Source: Ruegeria sp. R13_0 (GTDB lineage: Bacteria > Pseudomonadota > Alphaproteobacteria > Rhodobacterales > Rhodobacteraceae). Taken from it: a stretch of 64,000 nucleotides of DNA. The DNA lies in contig NZ_JAGHRB010000007.1 in NCBI RefSeq assembly GCF_017743995.1, positions 186,001 to 250,000 of the forward strand, given 5' to 3'. Under the pieces are notes generated by a model. That model was not told the origin of the DNA. It ran no database searches and saw only the letters and a list, made by a program, of their open reading frames with translations. Positions 1 through 8,646 of the stretch are shown here, piece after piece (positions within the stretch are counted from its first letter, which is position 1; every line of letters starts with the position of its first letter). A program made the position numbers and the translations under genes.

Positions 1-598
1 GAACCTGAACCAGCAATCCACCGGCCCGACTTGGGAGACGCATAAGGCGTTGATGCAGACCACCTCGCCGATCGTCGATTGCGGCGTCCACTACGTGGAT
101 GTGATGTGCCAGATCACCGATGCCCTACCCGTACGGGTCAACGGCATGGGCCTACGCCTGTCGGACGAGATCGCACCGGATATGTACAATTACGGCCAGT
201 TCCAGGTGGTGTTCGCGGACGGCTCGGTCGGCTGGTACGAGGCCGGATGGGGCCCGATGATGTCCGAAACCGCGTTCTTCGTGAAAGACATCATCTCACC
301 CAATGGGGCAGTTTCGATCACCGAGGGCAACAAGGGCGCCTCGGACGACGTGGACGGGCACACCAAAGTGGGCGGCATTCTGGTGCATCGCCCGGATGGG
401 GACAGCCTGATCGAAATGGACGGCGAACCGGGCCATCAGGAGCTGTGCGATGCAGAGCAAGCCTACATGCTGCGCGCCATCGCCGAGGATATCGACCTGA
501 CCCGCCACATGAGCGACGCGGTGCAATCCCTGCGGATCTGCCTGGCGGCCGATGAGAGCATTCGAACCGGGCAGCCGGTTGACCTGAAGGAGGCGTGA
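1..598 (+). CDS. Gfo/Idh/MocA-family oxidoreductase, C-terminal part (5' truncated by window)
   Basis: The reading frame is open to the left edge, so the gene starts outside the window; only about 199 C-terminal residues are visible. They match the C-terminal alpha/beta domain of NAD(P)-dependent sugar or inositol dehydrogenases, including the family's conserved histidine in the stretch DCGVHYVDV followed by a beta-sheet region (GQFQVVFADGSVGWYEAGWG). The Rossmann domain is not visible. The stop lies one base before the GTG of the ABC ATPase gene, and the shared AAGGAGG site means the two are co-transcribed, probably in a sugar or sugar-acid uptake and oxidation operon. Substrate cannot be told from this part. 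Confidence 0.85.
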   Translation, partial: NLNQQSTGPTWETHKALMQTTSPIVDCGVHYVDVMCQITDALPVRVNGMGLRLSDEIAPDMYNYGQFQVVFADGSVGWYEAGWGPMMSETAFFVKDIISPNGAVSITEGNKGASDDVDGHTKVGGILVHRPDGDSLIEMDGEPGHQELCDAEQAYMLRAIAEDIDLTRHMSDAVQSLRICLAADESIRTGQPVDLKEA

Positions 599-599
599 C

Positions 600-1595
600 G
601 TGACCGCCCTGAAGCTGAGCAAAGTGTGTAAATCCTTCGGGCCGGTTGAGGTGCTGAAGAACATCGACCTGACCGTCGAGGAGAACGAATTCGTGGTCTT
701 TGTCGGCCCCTCAGGCTGCGGGAAATCGACCTTGCTGCGGGTGATTGCGGGGTTGGAGGATGCAACCTCGGGCACGGTCGAGATCGACGGCGAACAGGTC
801 AACACAGTGCCCCCGGCGAAACGCGGGCTCGCGATGGTGTTCCAGTCCTACGCGCTCTACCCGCATCTCACGGTGCGTGGGAATATGGCGCTTGGGCTGA
901 AACAGGCTGGCCACCCGAAGGATGAAATCTCGCGCCGCATTTCCGAGGCCAGCCGGATGCTGTCGCTTGATGACTACCTGGAGCGTCGCCCTGCCGAACT
1001 CTCAGGCGGCCAGCGGCAACGCGTCGCCATCGGGCGCGCGATTGTGCGCAACCCGAAACTGTTCCTATTTGACGAGCCGCTGTCCAATCTGGATGCCGCC
1101 CTGCGCCTGAATACACGGGTCGAGATCGCCAATCTGCACCGCCAGATTGACGCCAGCATGATCTACGTGACCCATGATCAGACCGAGGCGATGACACTCG
1201 CCGACAAGATCGTGGTTTTGAGGGACGGGCGCGTGGAGCAGATCGGCAGCCCAATGGACCTCTACAACAACCCCGCCAACCGCTTTGTGGCCGAGTTCAT
1301 CGGCTCTCCCGCCATGAACTTTGTCCCGGCGGATATGATCGGCGGGCCAAAGGGCACCTATTTCGGTATCCGCCCGGAATACGCCACCCATTCCGAGACC
1401 GGGGCCCTATCCGGTACCGTGGTGCATGTGGAAAATCTGGGTGCGGATACGAATATCATGGTCGATATCGGAACCGGAAAACCCTTCACCATCCGCGCCT
1501 TCGGCCAGCACAGGGTTGAACCGGGCGCGCAGACAGGGATCGCATTCGATCAGGCAAACGTCCTCGCCTTTGGCGAGGACGGGCAGAGACTATAG
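600..1595 (+). CDS. ABC transporter ATP-binding protein, UgpC/MalK type
   Basis: ATPase subunit of a carbohydrate (CUT1-type) importer. Visible motifs: Walker [10 protein letters not shown] near residue 40, signature LSGGQRQR, Walker [14 protein letters not shown], switch histidine in VTHDQTEAM, then a C-terminal TOBE/OB-like region. At 331 residues it is slightly short for the family (about 350-370). The start is GTG at 600, preceded by AAGGAGG that overlaps the end of the upstream dehydrogenase gene. Permease and binding-protein genes are not in view and are presumably further upstream, outside the window. It resembles the polyol ATPase at 37065-38069 in domain layout. Confidence 0.93.
   Translation: MTALKLSKVCKSFGPVEVLKNIDLTVEENEFVVFVGPSGCGKSTLLRVIAGLEDATSGTVEIDGEQVNTVPPAKRGLAMVFQSYALYPHLTVRGNMALGLKQAGHPKDEISRRISEASRMLSLDDYLERRPAELSGGQRQRVAIGRAIVRNPKLFLFDEPLSNLDAALRLNTRVEIANLHRQIDASMIYVTHDQTEAMTLADKIVVLRDGRVEQIGSPMDLYNNPANRFVAEFIGSPAMNFVPADMIGGPKGTYFGIRPEYATHSETGALSGTVVHVENLGADTNIMVDIGTGKPFTIRAFGQHRVEPGAQTGIAFDQANVLAFGEDGQRL
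1559..1581 (+). terminator. 10-bp perfect stem-loop at 3' end of ABC ATPase gene
   Basis: CGTCCTCGCC and GGCGAGGACG form a perfect 10-bp stem around a TTT loop inside the last codons of the ATPase gene, just before convergent genes meet. There is no T-tract, so it may be a factor-dependent terminator or a 3'-end stabiliser rather than a classical terminator. Confidence 0.4.
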
Positions 1596-1597
1596 CG

Positions 1598-2857
1598 CTA
1601 CGCGTCTTCCCCAAGCTCTTTGACGGCGGCCAAAAGGCGGGCGATTTCCTGTTCCGTGTTGTAGTGACAGAAGGAAATGCGGATGCAATCCGATAGTCCC
1701 AATGGCCCCAGCACATTGCCCGAGTAATGGTCGGCCTTGCGCGTATGGGTTCGAATGCCCTGCTGGTTCAGCGTCTCAACCACGTCTTCGGATGCCTTGC
1801 CTTTGACCACAATCGACACCAGCCCCTCTCGCGCTGGGTTGTCGGCCCCGGCCAGAATGGTGACGTGATCCATATCGCGCAGACCCGGCAGGTTGCCCGT
1901 GCCGTTGATTGCGGTGTTGGTCAGATGGGTTTCATAGGCGTGAATGGCACGACCCGCAGCCTCAATCCGCGCGCGCGGGTCAGTCTCGTCCGATACTTCT
2001 CCACCCAGCCAGTCGAAATAAGACACCACATCCGAGACCGTCGCGTAGGAACCGGTATCGCGGGTGCCGAATTCCCACCCTGTCGCGGGGGCGTCGATCA
2101 GCATGTCGTGAGGCGTATGGGTCAGCCGGTCAGAGATCCATGCAATCCCGTATCCGTGGCGCGAGAACACTTTGTAAGGTGAGATCGCATAGCCATCGAC
2201 GTTGTAGGCATCCAGATCGAGCTGCCCGTGGGCCGCGTGTTGGATCCCGTCGACAATGATCATGCAATCCGGCGCAACCGCCCGGATCGCAGCCGAGATC
2301 GCGGCCACATCCATGCCCATGCCCGTCACAGGCGAGGCATGCAGGATCGTCGCCACCGCCACATCCGGGGACATCAATGCGGTGTAGTCCTCAGCCGTGA
2401 CCAGACCGGTATCGTTGTCATGCAGCACGTTCACATAGTCGAGCCCCGCAACCTCGGCCCAGCGGCGCGCGGCGCTGCGGGTGGCCGGGTGTTCGATGGA
2501 GGACCCGATCACTTTGGCCCCCTTTGGTGCGGCCAAACACGCGGTACGGATCATGCGGAATAACAGCTCAGTGCCGCTTTCGCCAGCAAAGAACTGGCCG
2601 CTTGAGGCGTTCATGAACACCCCCAGATCCTGTTTGGCCTTGTTGATCACATTCTGCGTACCCTGCCCCGCAGGGTTGATACGGCCCGGATTGTCCGGGA
2701 TCGCCGCATAGAAAGCCGAGGTCTCGGCCACCGATTTCAGCGTCAGGGCGCCGCCTGCATTCTCAAAGAAAATGCGTTCGCCCTGAAACGGGCAAGTGTC
2801 GACATGGGCGAACCTGTCGCGAATGGCATCAATAAGCGCGGGGTTGTCTTGGATCAT
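1598..2857 (-). CDS. Class V aminotransferase / cysteine-desulfurase-like PLP enzyme
   Basis: A 419-residue fold-type I PLP enzyme of the class V (SufS/NifS/CsdA-like) group. Features: substrate-side motif FFENAGGALTL near the N-terminus, histidine in SSIEHPATRSA, the PLP-pyridine aspartate in VDGIQHAAHG, and the PLP-lysine in SPYKVFSRHGYG. The usual desulfurase loop with a catalytic cysteine (RxGHHCA) is replaced near the C-terminus by a stretch rich in DHYSGNVLGPLGL, so an aminotransferase or lyase role is more likely than sulfur mobilisation. The gene converges on the ABC ATPase gene with 2 bp between stops. Substrate unknown. Confidence 0.85.
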   Translation of the reverse strand: MIQDNPALIDAIRDRFAHVDTCPFQGERIFFENAGGALTLKSVAETSAFYAAIPDNPGRINPAGQGTQNVINKAKQDLGVFMNASSGQFFAGESGTELLFRMIRTACLAAPKGAKVIGSSIEHPATRSAARRWAEVAGLDYVNVLHDNDTGLVTAEDYTALMSPDVAVATILHASPVTGMGMDVAAISAAIRAVAPDCMIIVDGIQHAAHGQLDLDAYNVDGYAISPYKVFSRHGYGIAWISDRLTHTPHDMLIDAPATGWEFGTRDTGSYATVSDVVSYFDWLGGEVSDETDPRARIEAAGRAIHAYETHLTNTAINGTGNLPGLRDMDHVTILAGADNPAREGLVSIVVKGKASEDVVETLNQQGIRTHTRKADHYSGNVLGPLGLSDCIRISFCHYNTEQEIARLLAAVKELGEDA

Positions 2858-2951
2858 GGCTCAGTCCTGTGGAAAGTCAGCGCGTTCGGACTGCTTGCAC
2901 AGGCGTGCCGAACGGATCGAATTCAAACACCGGTTTTGTCCCCATGACAAG

Positions 2952-2981
2952 AAAAAGGGCCAGTTGAAACAACCGGCCCTT
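2952..2981 (-). terminator. Rho-independent terminator of the LysM/kinase operon
   Basis: Read on the minus strand, AAGGGCC pairs with GGCCCTT, continued after one mismatch by a GTTG/CAAC inner stem and an AAA loop, followed by a TTTTTC tract. It lies about 25 bp after the stop of the last LysM solute-binding gene, so it ends that operon. Confidence 0.85.
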
Positions 2982-3003
2982 CCACATCAGTTGAACCGAG
3001 GGA

Positions 3004-4110
3004 TCAGTTCGAACCGGCGTTCAGCTTTTCGTTCTGCTCGCGCAGCGTGTCCGAGATGATGGCGTACCATTCGCCGGACTGGCGCATCTCGTTCAGACCT
3101 TTGTTCATCATCGCGATGTATTCGCGCGCGAACGGGTTCGAACGGTGGGCCAGGAAGCTCATCGACGACAGGGTGGACACATAGGGGTTCTCGACGATAT
3201 CGTCCGATGTCAAACCCATGTCATTCATGGTCGAGGCAAACAGCTCAACCTCGAATGCAGCAACGTCTGCTGTGCCGGTGAGAACGGCGTCCAAGCATTC
3301 ACGCGCTGAGTTGGGATGAACCAGGTTCAGGTTTTTGCCGTTCAGGCCAACTTCTTCCAGAACAACCATGCTCCAACCCGCCATACGGCAAAGGGTTGCG
3401 CCTTCGAGATCCGAAAACTCTGTTGCGGCGGCGTATTCGCTTTCGGGCAGCGTGAAGAAGCCACCAACAACGTCGTAGATCGGAACAGACGCCACGAACT
3501 GCGTGCAGCGGGCTTCGGTTGCCTCAGACCACTCGTAAGAGCGGTTTGTACAATCGGGCAGCGTCCAGGCAATCGAGATGTCGAATGCGCCCAGCGGCAG
3601 GAGAGTGTCCAAGTGCGAAGACCAGTCATCCACGAAGCTGACCGAGAAGTCGCGGCTGTTGCCAGCGCGCTGCAGGCTGGTTGTTGCCAGACGGGTCATG
3701 ATGCCGCCACCGCTCAGGGATTCTGTCGTGAACGGTTCCCAGCCGTTGCCCGCAACCAGCTTGATCGGCGGTGCATAGACGTTCGACCGTTTCACGCTGG
3801 CCGCACGCTGTTCTTCCGCCGCGATGATTTCCTGCGCCGATTGACCGTTGGGCAGGCTTCCATCCTCACACGGCAGAGCCAGGACCAGACCGGGCTCTAG
3901 CGAATTGGGGTTGGTGATCTCGTTGCGGTTCGCGTTGAAGATCGGCTGATAGTTCGATGTGCCATAGGCTGCGATCGCGATGGTTGCCATCGTGTCGCCG
4001 TCCTGCACGGTGTAATTTGAACAGGCTTCCTGCGCTGCTGCAGCACCTGCGGAGAGTGTGAGGACGGCGGTTGCCGTCATCACTTTGGTATTGAGTTTTT
4101 CTCTTAGCAT
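3004..4110 (-). CDS. Exported LysM plus family-3 solute-binding protein (copy 1)
   Basis: 368 residues: a signal peptide ending near AAAAQEA, a LysM peptidoglycan-binding domain (about residues 30-80, beginning CSNYTVQDGDT), a short linker, then a periplasmic family-3 solute-binding domain (from about residue 115, motif VAGNGWEPFTTESLSGGG). LysM should hold it on the cell wall; the family-3 domain usually binds amino acids or similar small solutes. No permease or ATPase gene is near, so a sensing role is more likely than transport. It is a close paralog of the gene at 4151-5260. The start has a good GGGAGGAAT site. It is last in the operon with kinase, FHA and phosphatase genes. Confidence 0.85.
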   Translation of the reverse strand: MLREKLNTKVMTATAVLTLSAGAAAAQEACSNYTVQDGDTMATIAIAAYGTSNYQPIFNANRNEITNPNSLEPGLVLALPCEDGSLPNGQSAQEIIAAEEQRAASVKRSNVYAPPIKLVAGNGWEPFTTESLSGGGIMTRLATTSLQRAGNSRDFSVSFVDDWSSHLDTLLPLGAFDISIAWTLPDCTNRSYEWSEATEARCTQFVASVPIYDVVGGFFTLPESEYAAATEFSDLEGATLCRMAGWSMVVLEEVGLNGKNLNLVHPNSARECLDAVLTGTADVAAFEVELFASTMNDMGLTSDDIVENPYVSTLSSMSFLAHRSNPFAREYIAMMNKGLNEMRQSGEWYAIISDTLREQNEKLNAGSN

Positions 4111-4150
4111 TTTTTATTCCTCCCATAAGTTGGAATGTGGAGATGAGGTT

Positions 4151-5260
4151 TCAGTTGATTGCGTCTAGCAGTCTTTCGTTATGCTCATTCAGGCTATCCG
4201 AGATGATGGCGTACCATTCCCCGGTTTCACGCATTTCGTTCAGGCCCTTGTTCATCAGGGCAAGGTATCTTTGACCCTGAGGATTGGACCGGTGAGTAAT
4301 GAAGCGAAGCGACGACAGCGTCGAGACATAGGGGTTCTCGACCAGGTCGTTGGCATTCAGGCCCATTTCGCTCATGGCGTCTGCGAACAGCTGCAATTCG
4401 AACGTGGCGATGTCAGCTGTTCCAGTGATGACCGCATCCAGACATTCCCGTGCGGTGGCGGGTTGCACAACGGTCATCGTATCGTCGCGCAGCAAACCTT
4501 CTTGCTCCAGATCGTGCAGAGGCCAGCCTTCCATACGGCAGATTGTGGCGCCGTGCAGGTCGTCAAAGCTTGTGGCTCCGGCGTATTTACCCTCGGGCAC
4601 GCTGTAGAAGCCGAACACGATGTCGTAGACTGGCGCCGAAGCGTGGAACTGGGTGCAGCGGACCTCGGTCTCCCATGACCATTCATAGCTGCGGTTGGTG
4701 CAGTCAGGGATGTTCCAGGCCATCGACACATCGAACGCGCCCAGCGGCAGCAGGGTTTCGATATGCGAGTTCCAGTCATCCACGAAGCTGATCGAGAATT
4801 GCTCGTTATTGCCACCACGCTGCAGTGTTGTGGTGCCCAGACGGGTGATGAACCCGCCACCGTTCAGGGTTTCATCCGCGAACGGAGCCCAGCCATTGCC
4901 GGTCACTAGTTTGATCGGCCGTTTGAACGCACTGCTTTGTGCAGAGTTTGCAAAACGTTCCTGCTGTGCCGCGATGATGTCGCTGGCGCTCTGACCGTTT
5001 GGCAGGTTTCCGTCCTCACAAGGCAGGACCAGAGACAGCCCGGGATCCAGCGCGTTGGGGTTGCTGATCGCATCGCGGTTCGCGTTGAAGATCGGCTGGT
5101 AGTTGGACGTGCCATACGCGGTCAACGCGATGGACGCCATGGTATCGCCGTCCTGCACGGTATAATTCGTACAGGCTTGTTGGGCGGCAGCGGCTCCGGC
5201 ACTGACCGTCAATACGGCAGCGGTTGTCAACGCAACATTATGGAGCGTGAAGTTGGGCAT
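4151..5260 (-). CDS. Exported LysM plus family-3 solute-binding protein (copy 2)
   Basis: 369 residues with the same layout as copy 1: signal peptide (ending AAAAQQA), LysM domain (CTNYTVQDGDT onward), linker and a family-3 solute-binding domain with the aligned motif VTGNGWAPFADETLNGGG. Long stretches are identical to copy 1, including the LysM core TSNYQPIFNANR and the C-terminal ENPYVSTLSS, so this is a tandem duplication. The solute-binding halves differ enough that the ligands could differ. The start at 5260 is preceded by GGAGAAA. The same operon encodes the Ser/Thr kinase. Confidence 0.85.
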   Translation of the reverse strand: MPNFTLHNVALTTAAVLTVSAGAAAAQQACTNYTVQDGDTMASIALTAYGTSNYQPIFNANRDAISNPNALDPGLSLVLPCEDGNLPNGQSASDIIAAQQERFANSAQSSAFKRPIKLVTGNGWAPFADETLNGGGFITRLGTTTLQRGGNNEQFSISFVDDWNSHIETLLPLGAFDVSMAWNIPDCTNRSYEWSWETEVRCTQFHASAPVYDIVFGFYSVPEGKYAGATSFDDLHGATICRMEGWPLHDLEQEGLLRDDTMTVVQPATARECLDAVITGTADIATFELQLFADAMSEMGLNANDLVENPYVSTLSSLRFITHRSNPQGQRYLALMNKGLNEMRETGEWYAIISDSLNEHNERLLDAIN

Positions 5261-5305
5261 TCGGTGTTTTCTCCAGATAAAATTTGAGATGGCTTTTCAG
5301 TTTTC

Positions 5306-6568
5306 TCAGCCGTTTTCCATTTGATAGCGAAGAGCGGATGAGACGATGTCTCGCCATTCGCCGGATTGCTGCATGATCGCCAGACCCTTGTTGAGCGTTT
5401 CCAGAATCGCTTCTCCGTCCGGGTTGTCCTTGTGCGTCATGACATTCAGCGACTTGATCGCCGCCAAATTCGGGTTCTCGACAATGCGGTGTTCGTAGCC
5501 AAGACGACCGATGGCTCCGTCGGCCAGGTGCGCTTCGATTGCGACAATGTCGGCCTCGCCCGTCATCACGGCTTCAAAGCACTCGTCCGGCGATTCCGGG
5601 CGCAGCAAGGTGATGATCGGCTCGTACAGGCTGACCGCATCCATGTGTGACAGCGACCAACCTTCAGGGCGGCAGATCGTGGTGCCGGCGAAATCAGCGT
5701 AGCTGAGCGCTTCGACATAGCTTGTGCCTTCGCGGGCGAAGAACGTGTCGACCACTTCGTAGAACGGGTTCGAGAAGTTGTAGGTCTCACAGCGGTTGCG
5801 GTCGTTTTCGGACAGCGCCGCGGGTTCTTCGCAATTCGGACGCGACCAGGGGAACGTGCCGTCAAACGCAAGTGTCGGCATCAGCAAATCCAGATGCGAG
5901 TTCCAGTCGTTGACGAACTGAATCTTGTAGGCCTGCTCAGGTGCGGCGCGCAGCATCGCGGTTTCCACTAGATGCGTATAGAGGCCCCGATGCGGCAGTG
6001 CTTCGTCGGTGAAGGGCTGATAGTCACCGCCGGTGATCAATAGCACCTGACGGTCGCGCACCTCAGGGCGTTCGCCCGTACCGGCGTCGCGGATCAGGGC
6101 GGCGCCTTCGGCGCGTGCGGCCTCGATTTCCTCACGCGCGGCGGCCTTTGCTTCAACCACGGCCTGTTCACTGACCTGCTTGGCCTCAGCTTCGGCGGCA
6201 GCCACTCGGGCTTCGGCCTCGGCGATCGCCTGTTCTGCACGCTCTTCGGCAGCTTTGACCAGCTCGGCAGCCATTTCGGCGGCCAGACGCTCGGCCTCGG
6301 TATCAGCCAGAACCGGAGTACGACCGATATCTTCAAGGCAGGGCATTGCCAGCACGTCACCGACCCGAATGATGTTCGGATTGGATCCAATCACATCGCG
6401 GTTGGCGTCAAATATGATGCGGAAATCTTCCGTCGCATAGACCTGAATCGCCAGCTCTCGCAGACTGTCGCCGCGCTGAATCTCGTAGTTCGAGCACGCC
6501 TCTTGCGCCGATGCTGCACCTGTAGCCGCCGCCAGGGCCAGGCTCGATATGATCAATGTGTTTTTCAT
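5306..6568 (-). CDS. Exported LysM plus coiled-coil plus family-3 solute-binding protein (copy 3)
   Basis: 420 residues: signal peptide (ending GAASAQEA), LysM domain (CSNYEIQRGDSLRELA onward), an Ala/Glu-rich heptad segment at about residues 85-150 that should form a long alpha-helix or coiled coil, then a family-3 solute-binding domain beginning near ITGGDYQPFTDEALP. The extra coiled coil separates it from copies 1 and 2 and could dimerise it or carry the ligand domain away from the wall. It is the first of the three after the phosphatase gene (21 bp gap). The ribosome-binding site before 6568 is weak. Function as receptor is inferred. Confidence 0.83.
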   Translation of the reverse strand: MKNTLIISSLALAAATGAASAQEACSNYEIQRGDSLRELAIQVYATEDFRIIFDANRDVIGSNPNIIRVGDVLAMPCLEDIGRTPVLADTEAERLAAEMAAELVKAAEERAEQAIAEAEARVAAAEAEAKQVSEQAVVEAKAAAREEIEAARAEGAALIRDAGTGERPEVRDRQVLLITGGDYQPFTDEALPHRGLYTHLVETAMLRAAPEQAYKIQFVNDWNSHLDLLMPTLAFDGTFPWSRPNCEEPAALSENDRNRCETYNFSNPFYEVVDTFFAREGTSYVEALSYADFAGTTICRPEGWSLSHMDAVSLYEPIITLLRPESPDECFEAVMTGEADIVAIEAHLADGAIGRLGYEHRIVENPNLAAIKSLNVMTHKDNPDGEAILETLNKGLAIMQQSGEWRDIVSSALRYQMENG

Positions 6569-6589
6569 GGGTCCCGTTGCTTTGCCTTA

Positions 6590-7375
6590 TTATTGTTTCG
6601 CAAGTTTCACGACTGCGATTGAGAGGTTGTCTTGATCAGGGTTGTTCTTCGCCAGCACTGCCTGTTGCAGTGCCTCTGCGATTTCTTGCGCCAATGCCTG
6701 CGCGTGGCTGCCTACGACCGCCTGAAGCTCGTCATCGGTCAGGGTCTGCAGGCCGTCACTGCCGAGGATGAGGATATCCGCAGCCGTCACGGCCATAGGA
6801 TCTTCCGGGCAATCCACTTTGGGAATTGCACCGCCCATGATGACCGAGGTCAGCTGATTGCGGTCCGGATGAGACCGCGCCTGCGCTTCGGTCAGCGTCC
6901 CATCGGCAACCTGCGCGTCGATCATCGGCGCCATCGAGTGGTCTTCATTGATCTGCATCAGCGCGCCGTCCCGAAACAGGTAGAGCGGGCTGTCGCCAAT
7001 CGAAATCCAGAACAGACGCTGCCCCAACAGCAAGGTGCCCAGCAAGGTGGACCCCATATTGCAGCCATCGCCCTGTTCTTCATTGCGGTTCGAAATCAAT
7101 GCGTTGGCCTGCATGGCCGCCAAAGGCAATGCATCTATCGCCGCGCGTTCCGACAGGGTGTCGCTTTCCAGCTCGGCGTCCAGCGCCTCTCGCCAGGCGG
7201 CAACCACGAGGCCTGAGGCGACCTCACCGGCCTCATGCCCGCCCATACCGTCAGCAATCACCACATAGCCTGCATCCGCCGCGTCGAACATACGCGCAGC
7301 GATAGCATCCTCCTGCGTGTCCCGCTGACCCTGGTTCAGGATCAGCGCAACGTCATATGCCGGAGTCGCGAGCAT
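6590..7375 (-). CDS. PP2C-family protein Ser/Thr phosphatase
   Basis: 261 residues, a complete stand-alone PP2C (PPM) domain: RDTQED (18-23), the metal-binding ADGMGGHEAGE (41-51), WISIGDS, ILGSDGL and the closing DQDNLSIAV. It should remove phosphate from Ser/Thr residues placed by the kinase at 8647-10836, the usual partner arrangement. It begins 3 bp after the stop of the FHA gene, so the two are translationally coupled. It resembles PppA/Stp1-type phosphatases of signalling and type VI secretion loci, but no secretion genes are present here. Confidence 0.94.
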   Translation of the reverse strand: MLATPAYDVALILNQGQRDTQEDAIAARMFDAADAGYVVIADGMGGHEAGEVASGLVVAAWREALDAELESDTLSERAAIDALPLAAMQANALISNRNEEQGDGCNMGSTLLGTLLLGQRLFWISIGDSPLYLFRDGALMQINEDHSMAPMIDAQVADGTLTEAQARSHPDRNQLTSVIMGGAIPKVDCPEDPMAVTAADILILGSDGLQTLTDDELQAVVGSHAQALAQEIAEALQQAVLAKNNPDQDNLSIAVVKLAKQ

Positions 7376-7378
7376 CTA

Positions 7379-8443
7379 TCAGGAATCCCGCCAATCAAAA
7401 CCTTCGTCGCAGAAGGCCATGAAACGGATCGAGGTTTCGCTGATGCGGATCAGGTCGCCATTCGACAGCGCCACGGTGCTGAGGACCGGCTTGCCATTCA
7501 GGCGCACCAGATTGGCCTTGCCGCCGTGACCCAGATAGCATTTGCGATCTTCCGGGTCATAAGCAATCACGGCGTGGTTGCTGCGCGAAATGCCAGTGTC
7601 GCCGAAATCCAGCTGGATGGCCTGATCATCATTGCGTCCGATCTGCATCAGACCTTCGGTTAGGGTGATGCTGGACCCACGGCCGGGGCCTTGGGTGACA
7701 ACCAGCCAACCCACCGGGAAGGTCTCTTGCGCGGCTTCGGTCTTGGCAACCGGCTCGGCGGTTTCGATTAGGTCCTGAACGTGGGTATCTGCGCGTTCGA
7801 AACCCAGGAAAGTGGTCTTTACGCGCGAGCGGCGGTCCTCGGCTGGGGCCGGAATCGGCGCTGGTGTCGGCGTCGGCTCAACCACTGCGGCCTGCACCTC
7901 GGGTTCAGGCTGCGGTTCGGCGGCTTCCGCCACCGGTTCCTGAACTTCGACCACAGGCTCAACCGGCGCAGGGGTCGGTTCCGGAGTGGGTTCGACTGCG
8001 ACAGGTTCGATCACTTCGGGCTCTGCCACTTCGACCTCATCCTGAACCGGCGCTTCGACCCGCTCGTCTTCGGAGAGATGCAGGGTCACGATCTGCTCGT
8101 CAGCTTCCGGCTCATCAATCGCTACTTCCTCGGCCACCTCTTCGGTCACCGGAGCTTCTTCTACGAAGATCGACGTCTCTTCCTCGGTGTCCTCGGCCAC
8201 GTCCTCGGCATCCGAAAACTCGGGCATCTCGCCTTCGACGGTCAGCTCATCCTCTTCGTCATAGGTCTCTTCATACGCCTCAGAAGCCAGATTGCCGCCG
8301 CCCAGCGCCGCGCGCAGCGCGTTGAAATCCGCAATCGGTTCGGGCTTTTCCTCGGCCGGGGCCGCTGCCTCGGTCGTTTCTTCTTCTTTGGCTTTGCCGG
8401 CACCTTCTAGAAGCCGGCTGAGAGGGCTTTTGTATTTGAACAT
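7379..8443 (-). CDS. FHA-domain protein with long acidic linker
   Basis: Start set at 8443 (MFKYKSPLSRLLEG) because GAAGG lies 10 nt upstream; the longer open frame to 8527 adds a peptide with no family resemblance. The product is 354 residues: a short basic N-terminus, about 180 residues rich in Glu, Pro, Val and Ala that should be disordered, and a C-terminal FHA domain (about 250-345) with the phosphothreonine-binding pattern IGRNDDQ, ISRSNHA and LNGKPV. FHA domains bind phosphothreonine, so this is the likely adaptor or substrate of the neighbouring kinase. The N-terminal threonines near KEEETTEAA are candidate phosphosites, by inference. Confidence 0.88.
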   Translation of the reverse strand: MFKYKSPLSRLLEGAGKAKEEETTEAAAPAEEKPEPIADFNALRAALGGGNLASEAYEETYDEEDELTVEGEMPEFSDAEDVAEDTEEETSIFVEEAPVTEEVAEEVAIDEPEADEQIVTLHLSEDERVEAPVQDEVEVAEPEVIEPVAVEPTPEPTPAPVEPVVEVQEPVAEAAEPQPEPEVQAAVVEPTPTPAPIPAPAEDRRSRVKTTFLGFERADTHVQDLIETAEPVAKTEAAQETFPVGWLVVTQGPGRGSSITLTEGLMQIGRNDDQAIQLDFGDTGISRSNHAVIAYDPEDRKCYLGHGGKANLVRLNGKPVLSTVALSNGDLIRISETSIRFMAFCDEGFDWRDS

Positions 8444-8577
8444 GGTGTCGACACCTTCAACTTGTTGGCACGCAATTCTGTGCCGTTTCGCTACCCGCAC
8501 CGCGTCTGTTCGCGCTGCGGTCTTCAATCTTGAAACCAGGAAACTTTTTACCTTTCTGCGTCGGACCGGATCCCGTC

Positions 8578-8605
8578 AGGGTGGCTGTCTTTCGGGGGCC
8601 ACCCT
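8578..8605 (-). other. Stem-loop between kinase and FHA genes
   Basis: AGGGTGGC and GCCACCCT form a perfect 8-bp stem about 40 nt downstream of the kinase stop on the minus strand, with no T-tract after it. The 203-bp gap (8444-8646) holds no other supported gene. It could attenuate transcription or protect the upstream mRNA. Confidence 0.45.
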
Positions 8606-8646
8606 CAGCAAACACACGCTGGCAGATTACGTTCGAACCGGTCTGA

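Noticed and set aside
1598..2857. True cysteine desulfurase (SufS)
   Set aside because: The conserved catalytic-cysteine loop is not seen near the C-terminus and no Fe-S assembly genes are near.
8444..8527. 28-residue N-terminal extension of the FHA protein
   Set aside because: No ribosome site and no family resemblance; the site at 8443 has GAAGG.
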